Position numbers and translations under genes: made by a program | Shown here: positions 11,347-25,599 of the stretch, piece after piece | Layout: every line of letters starts with the position of its first letter | Numbering within the stretch: the stretch's first letter is position 1 | Assembly: GCA_013396755.1 (NCBI GenBank) | Contig: VWZF01004013.1 | Location: 586,105-650,104, forward strand | Reading direction: 5' to 3' | DNA from: Sclerurus mexicanus | Taxonomy: Eukaryota > Chordata > Aves > Passeriformes > Furnariidae | DNA: 64,000 bases | Notes under the pieces: model-generated | The model's database searches: none | What the model saw: only the letters and a program-made list of their open reading frames with translations | Told to the model about the DNA's origin: nothing

Positions 11347-14300
11347 TTGTTCCAGTACAGAGCTGCAGAATTCCAAGAAAGTTGTGAAGAACTGGGTATA
11401 GGAGACATTCTTCACTTGTAAAGATGTTTCTGTGTTCCTCATTCCCCACTTTCCTTCAAAGGTGATTTACTTTTAGCTTAGCAAGTAGTATCTTGTAGTT
11501 TAGAGTTGGAAAGTCAGGACCAGTTCTATAGCTACATGCTTGAGCCTCCTGAGTGCCTGAGGTATTGTTTGGTGAAAACAAGCTACAAATGGTTTATTTG
11601 CTCTCTGTCTTGCTTCTTTTCGAAATAGGATTCAGCAGGACATCCCACACATAGCTACTACTGGGACTTAAGAGCTGAAGAAGACACACCTTTCGTCTGC
11701 CATTAAGGACAATAATCAACACCAGAAAGCTTGTGGAAGTTGGAATTTGGCTGGAGTAAATTGTATCTCTGTCAACATAACCAGAGGCTCAGAGTGTTCT
11801 GATTATTAATGTGTCTCAGAAATCTGCTGGGGCTGATTATACATAACCAATGAAACACCAGTGGCCTACTCAGTTTTCAGTTTCTTGGAAGACTAGACAT
11901 CCTTCACCTCTGGAGCCATCCAGCCTTCAGCATTTGGTGAAAGCAAAACAAATGTAGTGTGCGGGCAACCATATCTACAAGGCAAGATTATGCCTCTGCA
12001 AGGTATCCCATCAGATACTCAGATATCACCAATTCTCATGTTTGCTGAAGGCAGAAAAACTACATTTTGCAAGGTCTCCAGTTGGGTATGGATGCCTCAT
12101 ACCCTGTCCTTCAGAGCTCAAAAGTCCAGGCTCTAGGCCTTTCTCCTCTAAGCACAGAAAAAAGATTTTAGAGAGTTCTCAAAGTTTTCTCTGGTAATTT
12201 TTTCTAACTTTGTTTGACAACAGAGCTTCATTGGTAGGAGACTGGCCCTTAGTTTTTCCTTATTGCAGTTTTAGAGCTTGCTTAATCCTACAGATTGTGT
12301 GCACTACAAAGCCAATTGATTTCTGAACACTTATTACACTGAGTCCCCAAGAGTATTTAGCGCTTTGTGGTTTGAAGTCTTTCTGGCTGAAAACCATCTG
12401 CTTTCTCTAAATCAGTTCAGAAGGGTGTTTAGCAGAGTGGTCAGTAAGCTCAGTTTTATACATCTCTACTTTATCATCTGCTAAACTCTTGGGGCAAGAA
12501 CAATCTGCTTACATGTTTGACTTTGCCCATACTGGGCAAACCAATAGAGCACTCAGCATAAAATGTCACTAAATTCTCAGGCATTTTCACATGTATGCAT
12601 TCTAGGAATAAATGCCTCTAATATTATGATCAGAGCCACTGGACGAGAAAGAACAAGAAATGTAAAGTACCAGTATAGAAGTGAATGCAGAGGACTCACA
12701 GGAGCTGGCAAATGGTCCACCATGAGTAAATGAACAGCCAAGACTGATCTCTCACCTGATTTCATATTATTTTTCAATTGCAGTGAATGAATTAATAAAA
12801 GTCAATGTCAGATGGAAATGTCCCACCAACGAGGAAAAAATAAACAGCATTCTTCAGCCACTTCATTTCCAAGGAGTACTTGAAACCCACTGTGATCAGA
12901 CAAAAAGGATATTGTTTCAGTAGAGGTAGTTTCAAAACATACTCTGCAAAAGAGACAACTCTTACATATTAATCCAAAGGAGATCGGCCTTCAGTTATGA
13001 CAGATTTAAGAACTGTGTAGCACCACTCAGCAGTCCTCAGTCTCTTCTGCAGAGGTCAGTTGCTTGGGGTTTTTTTAACAAATTTATTTAACACTGTAAT
13101 TTATCTTCTATACATAAGGATCATAGTGAGAGAAGAAGGATTAGGGAAGGTCCAAATGATCATAAAGCTAAATTTTTACCATGAAATAATTTAAGGTAAT
13201 TTTCTCAGTTGGATTTCCATTTCAAATGACCAACCCAAGAGGGAGACATACGTTTGTCAAGCTGAATTATCTTACTGGTATGAAAACATACAAAATAAAA
13301 ACAAAATCCACAAAGAACCTCAAAAATGTTTATACATCTTTTCCTCTCCTCCGCACCTCCAAACTATTCCATATTGAAAGAAGACTGGAAACAAATATGT
13401 GTTTTTCAGATAAAGTTCAGCTTTTGAAAGTCCAGTGTCCCAAAAGGCTGTTTATTGGTGCAGCAGTACTTTGGATTGAAGGAGAAAAATTGTTCTCTAA
13501 GTGGCTTTTCTTAGATGTCAAATGCAAGCTATAAAAACTTCACTGATTGAACTGGTTTCCTGATTCAGGAGGTTTCTGATTTTTATTAGACCAAATTCTT
13601 AGCTGTTATAAATTAATGTAGCTCTTGTTCATATGGAGCTGGATCAACAGTGACCATTGGAAGTATTCACGGGACCACAGTGTAAAGATGAAGAATCTCA
13701 CGGCAAATGATCTGATCCACAAGGGTGTTGCTTACAGTAAAACCAAGGAAAGAGGCACAATTTTTTCTCAACAGTCTTTACACTTCTCATATCTTACTAA
13801 TTGATTGAAGAGCAATTAAAATCTAAATTAGATTATCAATCAAATGAGGCTGGACTAAATATTGTTTCTGCAGTTATGTACCAGCAAAATTTAGTCTGTT
13901 TGCAAGCCCTTGCCTTTACTCTCTCTATCCAATGCAGATTGAAGGCTGTGTGGCAAACATTCTCTGTACACTTTCCTTAACTATAGTGTTATTCTGGATT
14001 ATTCAGGGGGAAGGAAAAATAAAATTAAAAAAAAATAATATCCATCAGAATATAGCATGCTTTTAAAACTCTCCTTTTAAAAATTAAGTGCTTCCGAAGC
14101 CTACACCTACACTGGTGCTTCATGAGCTCAGTGTTAACACAAAAGCCCTCAATCACAGATTTCAGTCCAGTTCAAGACGCACTTTGCAAGGACTTAATCA
14201 CTTACACACCCCTATGGGCTTGGAGAGGAAAGGCTAGGTCCCCACCTGTCATATCAGAGAAAGCACTCTGATTGCAGAAGATAAAAGATAAGTTTTTGAA

Positions 14301-17300
14301 AGCAATATATTGAAAGAAACAGTCTCTCTTGGCCTGCTCTTAAAGCCCAGTTCTTTGCAAAATATTAGGAGGAAATATTTTTTGTTTTACATGCAACTGA
14401 TGGGGAGAAAACAGGATCTTGGAATAGAAAGTTGACTCTACATTCCTAGAAAATTGTCTGGGTAAGGGCTGAGTTTTCTCTGTTGGTTTACAAATCCTTA
14501 TTACTTCCCCAAAATATCAATTCAATTTTCTTTCTCTCGTTGATAATTTTCTATTCCCTTTTTCCTCTCCTCCTCAGCTTTAATCTGAAAATTTACCTAC
14601 AACAGATTTTCATTTTTTTCAAAATGAGTTAAGTGAAAGTTCACCACTTTCTTTCTACCAAAGCTTTCTTCTCACATTTTAATAAGCATGATTGTACATC
14701 CCTTTTGAGAAGGGAGAAATGTGAAAGGGAAGAAAGCAAAAAACCCTCAGTGAATAGAATAAAATAACACAAGGAAATATACTTTATTCAAAAGCCTCCA
14801 TCAGCTTTTGTGGAAGTTCTTCCATGTGCACCTTCCATGCAGCATTTAGATTGGGCATAAACTATACAGAATTGCTACCTGATTAAAAAGGAACTGTGAT
14901 TTATTTGTACATGAAGGATGAAGTAGTGGGGACAAATCATATTCGGATTAATTTAGGCAGTATTATTATCATTGCCCTGAATGGGGGCTCCACTAGTCTT
15001 ACACCACAAAGGAATATGTAATAATACTTCTGCTGGAGGAAAACAAAAACTTTTACTGTGAAAAAATATTTACTAAACGTTAGGGATTTGATACTGACCT
15101 GTGGAAAGACCCAAGGTAAGGTGCTATGAGAAAATGCCAGCATTGTTGGATATAAACCTTGTTCCAAGGAGTTAGTTTAATAGGCACCTATGGTTCACGG
15201 AGACAGAGGCAAAGCCATCAAATTGATAGCTACTTTGAATGGCAAGGTAGCAATACCCAGGGTGGTTATGAATAAATCTCTTCCTGAGACACAGAAATTC
15301 TGGGGACTCCTTGCAAAAATGTATGTTGTTTATCCCTCTGCAAAAGCATACTTTTCTTAGAAAGAATTATCAGTACATAATAACGGAAGATGAAGATAAT
15401 ATTTTTTATCGTAACAGGTCTGACCTTCCACCTTTACTTATACTAAATCTGACCTGCACCTGCTGCCTTGCACTAACACACTGCTGTACTTTGTTTACTT
15501 GGACGAAGAGTGCCATCAAGACTTAGACACCTCTCTGGGTTTATGCCTCTTTTCTCCTTTTTGTCTTTTTAATTAAACATGTAGCAGACAAAACAAAATA
15601 TCAAAGCTATAAGTTAAATTCAGGCACATAAATATATGAAGCAAGCAGGTGCAAACTTCCTAAAGTCTTAGGACCAATCTTTCAGTTGTTTAGATTCACA
15701 CCATCTCTACACTTTTACTGTATGTTGTGAATGCTCATGTTATTGACAAAGTGGAGTCTATGAAGTCCATGAGAAGTAATAAAGTTGATTTTACCACTTT
15801 TCCTTTCTTTAGCTCACTGATTTCAGCCATCTTACATCTTAATTGTTACTTCTGCATTAGTGCCTCTAATGCTGACTCAGTACCTGACAACTAGCTTCAA
15901 CTTTGCTTGCTGCCAGTTTAGCAAGCCAAATTCAGTAACAAATGTGAAATCAATTGCAGTTAAGGAAGAACTTTTGTAAGGAAGAACAAAGCGAGATGGA
16001 GTTCAGTAGCATCAAGAAGTACACAAAGAGAAGTACATGCAGGAAGCATGAGCTGGGTTTTTCTTACTCCAGTATAAAGCAGAATTCTCTGGGTGACTGG
16101 ATGTTTCATAGAAACAAAATCTGAATCAGCCTCTTCATTTCAGGGTGGCAGGCATTTAAGATGCTGGTGACTGATGGAATAGTTACCAAGCTTTCAGATA
16201 TGATAAAGGTGAGTAATGATTTTTATGTCATTCTTCACAGACTACCTTCCTATCATTCTCCATCCTGTCAAAATAAGAGACCTGCTTTTCCACATAGCAC
16301 CCAAATGCCTCAGTGTTTGGTAATAAAGCAATATGAACCCATGCCACTCTTCTGTCAGCCCGTGAAAAGCTGGCTCCAGAGCACGTGTGGGTTTATGTGG
16401 TAGACCTTTTGGATGCTGTTAATAAGAGCAGCAGAAAGCCCTGAATGGCATGTACTGTCAACAGTGGAACCCTTAGTAACCACCAAGGGGTTCTACCCCT
16501 CCCCTCCCCAGCAGGATTTTATGCAGACTGACAGGAAGAAATCACCTCTTTCACCTTCTCTCACAGCCTAAATAGAAATGAGTGATACAATATTAATGAA
16601 GAGGGGGGGATAAAAGGAGAGAGAAAATAATATCAAGTTATAATAATCTTAATAAAACACCCAAAGGAAGAGAATTCAGGGAAGGCGGTGATAACGGCAT
16701 GTACCTTATCTTAGTTGCCTCCTGATCTAGCTTATTCACATGAATGTAAAGTGTTGGAGAGTGAAAGAAGAGCGTTAAGTACAGTCAAGCTCTGTGTCAC
16801 AGGGTATTAAACAAGACCAAAACACTGGGTCAGTGATACTGCCTCTGAAGATCTCTCCAGCCCACACCTGCACCTCTTACAGAGGAGACGCCCTTTGTCA
16901 ATTTTTCAGGCAACAAAATATGGCAGTTACACATTTGAAAATGTTCCAGTTGTTAAAGCTGCTTTTGGGAATATTGTGTACAGAAATTTGGAGCACAGTG
17001 ATAATGTGATGTAATCCTCCAGTTTATAGAAGAATCTTGGATGAAAATTATTTCAAAATCCCAATTGGAAGGGATGTGAGTTATGTGAGTTATTTTAAAT
17101 TTATTCATTCACAAAAGAATGTACAGATTAATACACTTGTTTTTCATAAATTGACTGCATATCTCTTTAGGCCTTTAGTTTACACATAGTCTGTTTATAA
17201 ATAATTGCTCCTTAAAGTCTGACAAAAAATTACAAAAGGTACTGTGTCTTTTTGAAAAGGCTTGAAACTTGACATTGAGATGTGGGCAGAGGTGCTGACA

Positions 17301-17814
17301 TGATTGCAGTGGAGATTTTGCCAGGAAACCTACTACAAAGGAATTTGAAATGTCAGTAAAGTCCCTAGTTCAAAATGCATTTGTTAAGAATTTGGTGGCA
17401 AAAGTTCTCAAGTTTCATGTGCAGTAACCATGTCGTGGTCAACTCACAAATCCCCTACTATCACTGCAGACTGCAGGGAGAAGTGCTTGTGTTCAGAGCA
17501 TGACCAAGCCTGTTTCAGGATGTTATGCCCTGGTCCACTTGGCATGATTAGGGCAAAATTGTTTGATTTACTCTGGGAGGTGCACGAGAGAAAAAACAAA
17601 ATTCTCAGAATCTTCAATAAAACACTTTTACTTGTAAATTTTAGAACATTAAGGTAGAAAAAGGCACTTGCAAAATTTTGAAAAACATCCAGACAAAGTA
17701 AGGCACTTCACAAACTTAAACATAGCCAACTTTAACTTATCCAGACAACAAAGCACTTATTAAGACATTGACTGGATTTTTTTAGTCTGGTTTACAATAT
17801 ATTTTGAGAAGTTA
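11347..17814. other. AT-rich DNA, no gene supported
   Basis: The longest frame is 102 codons (plus, 13226-13534), with no recognisable motif and a lysine-rich AT-driven composition. There is a short AATAAA followed by an A-run near 14018-14040, but no coding or retrocopy body is recognisable upstream of it. I see no other repeat family. Confidence 0.55.
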
Positions 17815-17849
17815 GGAGAAGAAAGAGAGAAAGAAAGAGAAAGAAAGGA
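17815..17849 (+). repeat. (GAAA)n / polypurine microsatellite
   Basis: A 35-bp all-purine stretch of GAAA and GAGA units. Long polypurine runs like this are mutation-prone. Confidence 0.9.
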
Positions 17850-20800
17850 TAAGAGTAGAAACGTATATAGTCACCTAGGATCCAGTGATGACACCTGAGT
17901 GTTGCAATTTCGATGTCCGTTGCATGAAGTGATGGTCTCAGTTTTGATTGATTGGGAGAAGCCACACACAGTTCAAAGAGTTAATATATGCTCAGGCTCT
18001 GTGAGAATATCCAGGTAACTCTCCTAAGGCAGGGACTTTTATATTGTATGATCTAACACTGTCTATCACAGGGCACTTCAGAGGTCTTTGATGGTTTATG
18101 ACCCCTTCTAAGACATGACTGCTGTTTCTCATGTCAGCATAGTTATGTCAGTTATGCCTCATCAAAAGGGAAGAATAATTTCAGGCCTATATGTGAATGT
18201 CCCAATATCTCTCCCAAGGGGAGGTTTTCCACACCCATAAGAGAGGACATTGGTATGATAAAAAGTACTATCCCAGTTCACAGGATCTGCTTCTTCTTGG
18301 CCTCTCTCCCTATCTGGCTCAAAACCCAGTTTGTAGCCTCCTGTGGCAGGTGTACATCCCCTCTGCACCTGGGCAGTTACTTTACACATCATCACCAAAG
18401 CACCCGCTGCTTTTGTAAATGGAAAATTATTTTTAGTCATTAACGATGAACATTCCAGTCTCTCACATGGGGTGAATAGCACTTCCCCTGGAACTGCATT
18501 TCCATGTTGTTAGAAGCTGTTACAGTGTAAGGTGCTGGCTTTGAAACTGAGAAAACTTTTTCTCCTTATAATTTGTTTCTATCCCTGAATCTCGTGAAGA
18601 GAGGAGGAAAAAAAGAAGTAATGCAATTAGACTATGAGAGCTGTAACACCTTACATCGAGTGGAAGGTGAAGAAAAAGTAGAGAGGAGGAGGTTACAGGA
18701 GGAATTGGAGATTGAAGAGTTGAGGCTTAAAAAGGCAAAAACAGAGTCTTTGTGACTATTCAGCCCCTCAGCAGTGCTTGCACTCTCAGCAATAGCTTTG
18801 AAATCCACACAACGTGTATTGGAGACAAGAAAACCACAAAGCAGACAATAGTACATACCAGCAGATACAGAAGAGGTCCATGCCATGAATGTGAAGGACC
18901 TAGTTGGACCTAACTGTTTTGTTTTCTTGGCAAAAGCCAATTTGTGGAATTGAATATCTTTCACAGGAACAAAACTTGCCTTCATAGGGTTCTCACAAAG
19001 CAACAAGTTTGGGGAAAAAAATCTTCAAAATGGTAGATGCCCACACTGACCTCTTCAAAATTGAAAATCTTGGGTTTATGGCGTGTAACAAGCTTTCATT
19101 TGAAAATTCAAGCTTACTGTGATTGAGAGACTAAAATGACCTGAAATAAAATGAAACATTTCAAAATTATATAGAAGCCTGCTTCAATTGAATAGGAATC
19201 ATGCATTTAACTTTCAGTCTATGAAAAATGTGACATTTCAACTTCTAAGCCCTATTTATGGTGAATACTTTCTTTTAATTGGGACAATTTTCCTAAGTGG
19301 GAAAAAACCATCTGTTTCCTCCTCCTTCCAGCTGTGGCTTTGCTCTTTTGCATTTCTGTGCTTCAGTTCTGTATGTACTGGGTAGCATTTCAATGAGAAA
19401 TAAGGAAGGATGGAGTAGAAGGGCTTCATTTGCTTTTTTAGTATAAAAATCCCCTATTAAATGTTACGGTCATAAAATGAGGGGCCCATAATACATGAAA
19501 CGCCAGAATTTGAATGTCCTTTCAGCCTTAACTCAGCCATCTTCTGCTTATATGTTACAATGCACTTCTTTTTATGGTCACCTGCTTCTTTCCCCAGAGC
19601 CTGATACCACACAAATAGATATTTTCTGAGTGAATAGCTTTTTCTTATTGTGCATTATCACCATTGTTTAAATTGTTTGCTTTGACACTTTGTCTGGACT
19701 GATGCTGTAAGTTTCTATTTCAGTTTTCTTTCCTTTGAAAGATGGCTATTTGCTGTTGTATTCTTTTTAATATTCTAAAATCAAAAGACATTCTGAAAGA
19801 ATAACATTTCTTCATTGTTTGTGATCAACAGACATCAAATTTACCTTTGAGCTCTGATATTTGAATTGTAGACACTAATCCAGCTGCTTAAGCTTTCATC
19901 TTGTTCAGTTAAAGGTACAGACCAACAAATTATGTAACTGTAATAAAACAGGCTGGATTTTGTCTGCAAATAAGGTGGTCACAACATTTTGTTGATGCTA
20001 TTCTGCAAACCTTTGGGGCAGTCATTTAAGCTGAGCCTTAACTGTGGTATTTACAGTCAGCATCACAATAGTTTTGCTTTGAACCTTTTGCTTCACTTGG
20101 CCATTAATGCCAGAAAACTTCACCTTCCCTTTATACTCTAAAGGGATTAAATATCCAATAACAAATCCATAAAATGTATATCCAAGTGAAGCAAACAGAC
20201 TTTTCAAATAACAATAAACCAGAGTATTTAAAATAAAAGAATAAAAATACACAGAAATATGCGTCTTGATGGTGGGAAAGATTTTACATAACATTCTCAC
20301 AACACACATACATGCCCACCGCCTCTTTTGCCAGTTCCTTTCTCCAAAAATAAGCTGTATTTCATTTACATTGTTTTTGAGGTTTCCAGATAATGTAACC
20401 CACAAATCCATCTGCATTTGGAATGCAGTGGTTTGTGAATGACCTTTTCGTTACATTCACCAAGCAGGATCTTGATCCAAGCAGATTCTTTGGCTCAGGC
20501 TCATTTTACCCTCCTCTGTGCTTTGAACAAACCACTTCCCCAGGCTCCAAGGGCCATAACTTTGGTTGTTTGAAAAACTCATTTAACACAATTGATTGTA
20601 ACATTCTCTCCCTTTTTCCCCTGTCATAACTTCCTGATTGCTGTTCATTTGTACCAGATGTGCTCTTTACATTTCCAAATTATATAAACATTTTACCCAA
20701 AATGGTTCTCTCTCTTTTCACATCTGCTGTATATTTATATTTACAGTAGCATGCTAACTTGTATACTATAGCACACATTTAAATACAGGTCTGGAAAAGC

Positions 20801-23349
20801 ATGGGGAATTCCTCTCTTAGAGGTGCAGTTCTCACCATCTGTAGCCATATCCATCCTGTCTTCAAAAACATCTGACTATGTAAGCTATACAAAGCCGACT
20901 TAGATAGAGCAGCCTCTAAGGAAAATTTGAGGTACTGCACAGAGCAATAGTACTGAAGAAGCAGATGGCACCCTTTGCTCTGAATCAGTCCTAAAGCAAT
21001 GGTGCAAGGGTAACAATGTCACCCCAGGTGACATCCTTCTAATGAAATAAACAACAGACAGTTGAAAATTATCAGTTAAATCTACTGCTCAGCATAAAAC
21101 TGGGAATTTAACTGGACTTTTGTGTGTGCATGTCTACTTCCTATTGTATATCTCTTGAGAAATACTAACTGTGAGCCAAAAATACTCAGTGATTTAACAA
21201 AACTGAAAACAAATTCCGCAGACTCCATCTTCTTCAGCTTTTCCAATCTAGTAAAAAGGGATTGGTGACTACTTTGCTCATCAAGAGCAACATTTTTATG
21301 CATTTTCATGTTTAGAAAAAGGATGTGCCTGTCAATCATGGCACTGCCTGTGCATACACAAAACCCCGGTTTAAGGACAAGGATATTTTTTTTTTCATTA
21401 TGTAGGCTTTAGAACTTATCCTTAAATTCATTCCAGCATTTTTTTACAAGTGTAGGGGAAAATTCCAGTTTTCATTCATATCTTTGATCCCTGAACGTAC
21501 AGAGATGGAATTTCCATCAGGTTGGAAGTTATTTTGGATTTAAAAAAAAAAATCAGGTATTTCCGTTTGACAGAGGGTATGTCGTGTCTGCAATGTTGAG
21601 ATCTCCTAGGTTTAATGTGCACCTAATGTTCTCAAAATTCTAGCCCCTGGATTTATGGGATTATGCTAAATGCTAAACCAAAACATAGCAACATGTAATT
21701 CACCTTAAATTTCCCCTCTTTTGCATGATTTTGAGACTTTGTCTATCACCTTGAAGGAACACAATAAAATGTCATGGTTCATCTGCTTCAGTTACTGCTG
21801 TAAAACAGCAGGAGCATTGCAGAGTCCTGACTAGCCCAGCCACTCTATTCTCAGTCTGGAGGAAAGACCAGGGTAGCAGAAACTGAAGCACACATTTTTG
21901 ACCAAGATAATTTTCTTCTGAAAGCACCTACTCTAAACTGCAGTTCCCCCAACATTTGTATCCCTCTTCTTTTTTTACTTTTTTGCCTTTTAATTTTTTC
22001 TAAGGTAGAAAAATTGTCATATTCCCAATTCAGAATTGAAAAAAGAAATTTTTACTGCTTGGAATTGCTTAACAAAGTAAGAGGCTTTAACAGTTCTCTG
22101 TGTCCAACAAAAAGATCTCCAAAAAGTATCTATCTGTTTTGCAAAAAAACACTTCATTTAAATTTCTGTTAAATTGCATCTTTGTTTTGGTTCTTTTTCT
22201 CTTGTGCTTAATACATTTTCAGTCTTGGCATAAGTGCTGTTTTTGTTATAGGATTAAGCATACTGAGGTATTGTCTCTAAAGCCAAGCCTTCAACATAGT
22301 ACAATAATAGGCCTATGAAAACACCTTTCACTTGCTTGATCCATTTATTCCATCAAAATTCACACAGTATTGTATGTGCCTCCATATGTGTCTGCACATA
22401 TGTGCCTTCATCTCTTGAATCCATAAGTCTCTCTGGAAGCAGAAGAGAGCAGCTGCAGGAGAAAGTTTATACCTGCAATTTGGAGGTTCTGTCTGACTGG
22501 AGCGGGGGAGGTGTCTGGGTAAGATGACTTAGCTGTTATTCTCCTTGTCTCTTGGTCCATATTTGTACCCCTCGGAGAGTCAGAAGACATAGTTCCAAGG
22601 GATAGAGATATTTTCTCAGCTTCTCAAAGAAAATCTAGGGTTTTTTTAACTATTAGTAATTTTTATTTTAACTAGTAGGGTCAAGTAATTCTCATAGTCT
22701 GAGATTCTGCAGTGCTGATGAAAGACAGAAGCTAAATCCTCTCCTGTGCCTTTCTTTTTATACAGTCACTCTTCAGCAGTAAAAAACATCTGTACAGTTT
22801 GTATGCAAAGCTCAGCCCTAATGTATTCAAAGTATTTCACCTCCTCTCCAATTTCTAAACCAACTGTGAGCAACTTCGAATTCAAGTGTCTTTGGAAAAT
22901 AAATTTGGCAATCCTTTCAGGGAGAGACTGGTGTTCGTGTAGAATCATTGAAATGGGAAAGTATTAATTCTGTGTCAGTGGCACTAAAGCAGTCTGAGTA
23001 ACTTCATTTTAGCTATTCTACTGTTCATGAGCAAGAGTTTGCAAAAAATGAGACCGATCTTAATCTTCAAAGAATTAAAGAGTGGTAGAAAGTTTATCTA
23101 CAAGTCTTATTGAAAACTGGTGAAAAAGAAGGGTTTGGCTCAGGGGATACTTCTTTGTCTAGTAAGTATGGACACTTACTAATAAACGTAAATGTAGAGA
23201 AGATGCATGTTATATAATTCTGTAAGGTGGTTGACTTAGTACAGCATGGAATCCTGATTTAAAATCTTATGATGTCCAATATCAGTAGAACACAGAGTCA
23301 GCAGAATAACAATTAGCTTAGTTACATCCAAACATGACTGGTTCATAGT
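17850..23349. other. AT-rich DNA, no gene supported
   Basis: Minus-strand frames of 106 (18162-18482), 124 (18632-19006) and 131 codons (20022-20417) occur. None has a recognisable domain or any sign of being a spliced exon series. The 131-codon frame lies beside a 68-codon plus frame (20423-20629) in a stretch I list as a possible conserved non-coding element. A T-run and an A-run of about 8-10 bases occur near 21390 and 21542. Confidence 0.5.
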
Positions 23350-23600
23350 GAGTTCTAATTAAAAACAGTACCAATGCCCACAGTGGGCTTCTGCAGAGGT
23401 TGTTACTGAGACAGATGTTATGCAACTTTTTCTCGATTATCTAGAAGGAACATGAAGCTCTCAATAACTAAATTGTCAGATGATACAGTAGTAGACAAAG
23501 GAAGAAATAATGAGAAGTACTTTGTATCACACAGCAAGCTAGACACTGATAGAATGGAATGCAGAAAGTCTCATTTATATAGACAGACAAAATCTGCCTC
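23350..23600 (+). mobile_element. Highly decayed CR1/L3-like reverse-transcriptase fragment
   Basis: Plus-strand translation gives scattered RT landmarks in the right order. A 'LLLRQMLCNFF' stretch at about 23400-23432 resembles 'GSLLGPLLFNIF'. 'KLSDDT' at 23470-23487 matches the catalytic 'KFADDT' box with one of the usual residues changed. A 'MEW/WNAE' region at 23551-23567 is followed by a 'SLIYIDRQN'-like stretch resembling 'CKVMHIGRKN'. The last two blocks sit in different frames, and a small deletion within the 'MEFNAEK' codons would explain this. The copy is far more diverged than the other CR1 pieces here, so it is probably much older. The family assignment within the CR1/L2/L3 group is open. 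Confidence 0.5.
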
Positions 23601-25271
23601 AAAAGTGTTAAGAAATCAGTTGTAGTATTTACCCTTAAATGTTCAGTTTTAAAAGAGAGATCTAAATTGTTTTTTTCCACTCAGGGAAGAATGATTTCAC
23701 ATAATCTGCCTATTTTTGCAGAGACGGCTCTAAAATCTGAGAACTGTAAAATTATTTAAAGCAATATATTTAATTTCTGTTTACACCATACCATTGTTTT
23801 ATACAGTCCCACAAATTACTCTTTCTACCTGGCCTTTTTACTGCAGCTGAAAGATTGTCATTCTTAAAATTAAGTTTGCTACACAAATACCTCTCGCTTC
23901 AAATTTAGTTTGCCTTCTCTGAATAAAACAGAATTCTAGAAGAGGGTAATATGTGTAAATGAAATATTGCTAAAGTCCAAAGTAATGTAAAAACTTAAGT
24001 AATCTGTCCATATCTCCTATGGTCCATTAAAACTATTCCATTCCACAGTTTTTTCTACCAAAGAAGTTACTTAGTAAAAAAGTTGGACACGTGGGTTTTT
24101 TTCACCCTTTTTAATTTTTTTTTTTTAATTTTCTGGAATGATTGTGACCTAAGAAGGACCAAAATTAGAAGGAATTTGACTTATAGAAAATGTTGAGACT
24201 TCATTAAAAAAAAATTGAAAACATACCTCTGTAATTATTGTTTTAAGCACATCAGTGCAATATTGTATTTTGTTTATATGAATAGGAAAAAAGAGTTTCT
24301 GTGTAATTTTTTTTTGTGCTCTCAAGTAGTCCTTTAGTATTTATTGCAATTTACTGTTGTATCAAAGATTGTATTGAAATTCATTGGTACGGTTCAAATA
24401 AGCTGTTTGCTCTTCTTCCATAACCTGGAGACTTTTTGCTGCTGAATAAATACTGCAGAAATAAATGGCAGTTGCACTTTACTGTTATTCATAGGGTCAT
24501 AACACTCAAGGTTAATGTGTGCTATGATGGCCTTTTCATGAAAAATGTTTGCAAATCTTGAAAGTTTCATAAATTTTAACACATATAATTTGTCCAAAAC
24601 TTCCTACCCAAAAGCATGGTTGTTCTTTATTCATTCTTCATCATTCATTTCTCTTTCAAAACCTTCCATTTTGCCAATGAGGGAACATACACAGCATATA
24701 CATATACATCACAGCATCTGCCAAAAGTGACTGGTAACATGTTTATGGTGAGACAAGAAGTTAAATTGTTCTACAACCCCATCAACAAAAATTTTCTATG
24801 CCCTAAAAAAAACCCAGGATAAACATTTTCAATTATTGTTTAGCAATTTGTCTCATTTTGCAATGATTCCACAAGAAAAATAAAATACTAAGTTACCATA
24901 CTGTTTATTCCAAGCAAATAATTCAGGTCTATCCTATTTAACATATTTCAAGCAGTAGATTGTGGATAGATGAAAATATGCATTAAATTTCATGACTACA
25001 ATCATGGGAGCTGTAACTCCTACAAAGCACAGCTACTTAGTTTTTGAAATATGAATGACCTAACAGGCCTGATAGATAGGAATTGGCTGTATACTTCCAT
25101 ACACCCCAAATATGCTCTTCCCTCTTAATCAACACATTCAACAGTGGCAATGCCTTATCAGTGGAGAAATTTTTCCTCAGTTGTGTTCACCATTCCTGAA
25201 AGTGTTTGGTTTCTAAGCCCATTCGTGCTGTTTTCTGAAACTAAATGCTAATAAGCAGGTTTGGAGTGTTC
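23601..25271. other. AT-rich DNA, no gene seen
   Basis: Open frames are at most 73 codons. A 12-base T run lies at 24115-24126. Nothing else is recognised. The stretch directly left of the LTR (25100-25271) has no obvious repeat identity. Confidence 0.6.
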
Positions 25272-25447
25272 TGTTGGGCTTCTGTGGCCAGGTCTAGGTG
25301 GGGAGGGGCTACAGGTGTGGCTTCTGCAAGAAACTGCCAGAAGCCTCTCCCTCATGTCCTGCAGAGCCAATGCCAGTCAGGCCCAGGACCTGCCACTGGG
25401 CATGGCCCAGCCAATCAGGAGTGATAGTAACACCTCTGTGATAACAC

Positions 25448-25454
25448 ATTTAAG
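25448..25454 (+). promoter_or_regulatory. TATA-like box in the LTR U3
   Basis: ATTTAAG sits about 175 bp into the LTR, upstream of the internally repeated part, where an LTR core promoter would be expected. Assignment is by position and sequence only. Confidence 0.35.
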
Positions 25455-25599
25455 AAGGGAAAGAAAGTTATTGGGCAGTTGAAAATTGCAGCCAGCAAAG
25501 AGCGGAGTTAGAATATGTGACTAACAGTGTAGACATCAGGGTCAGTGCAGAAAGAGAGGTAGAAGGTGCTCCAGGTGGCAGAGCTGAGGTTCCTCTGCA

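Noticed and set aside
20022..20417. 131-codon minus-strand frame
   Set aside because: Length is within chance for this sequence, there is no domain, and the composition is that of translated AT-rich DNA. Kept only as part of a possible non-coding element.
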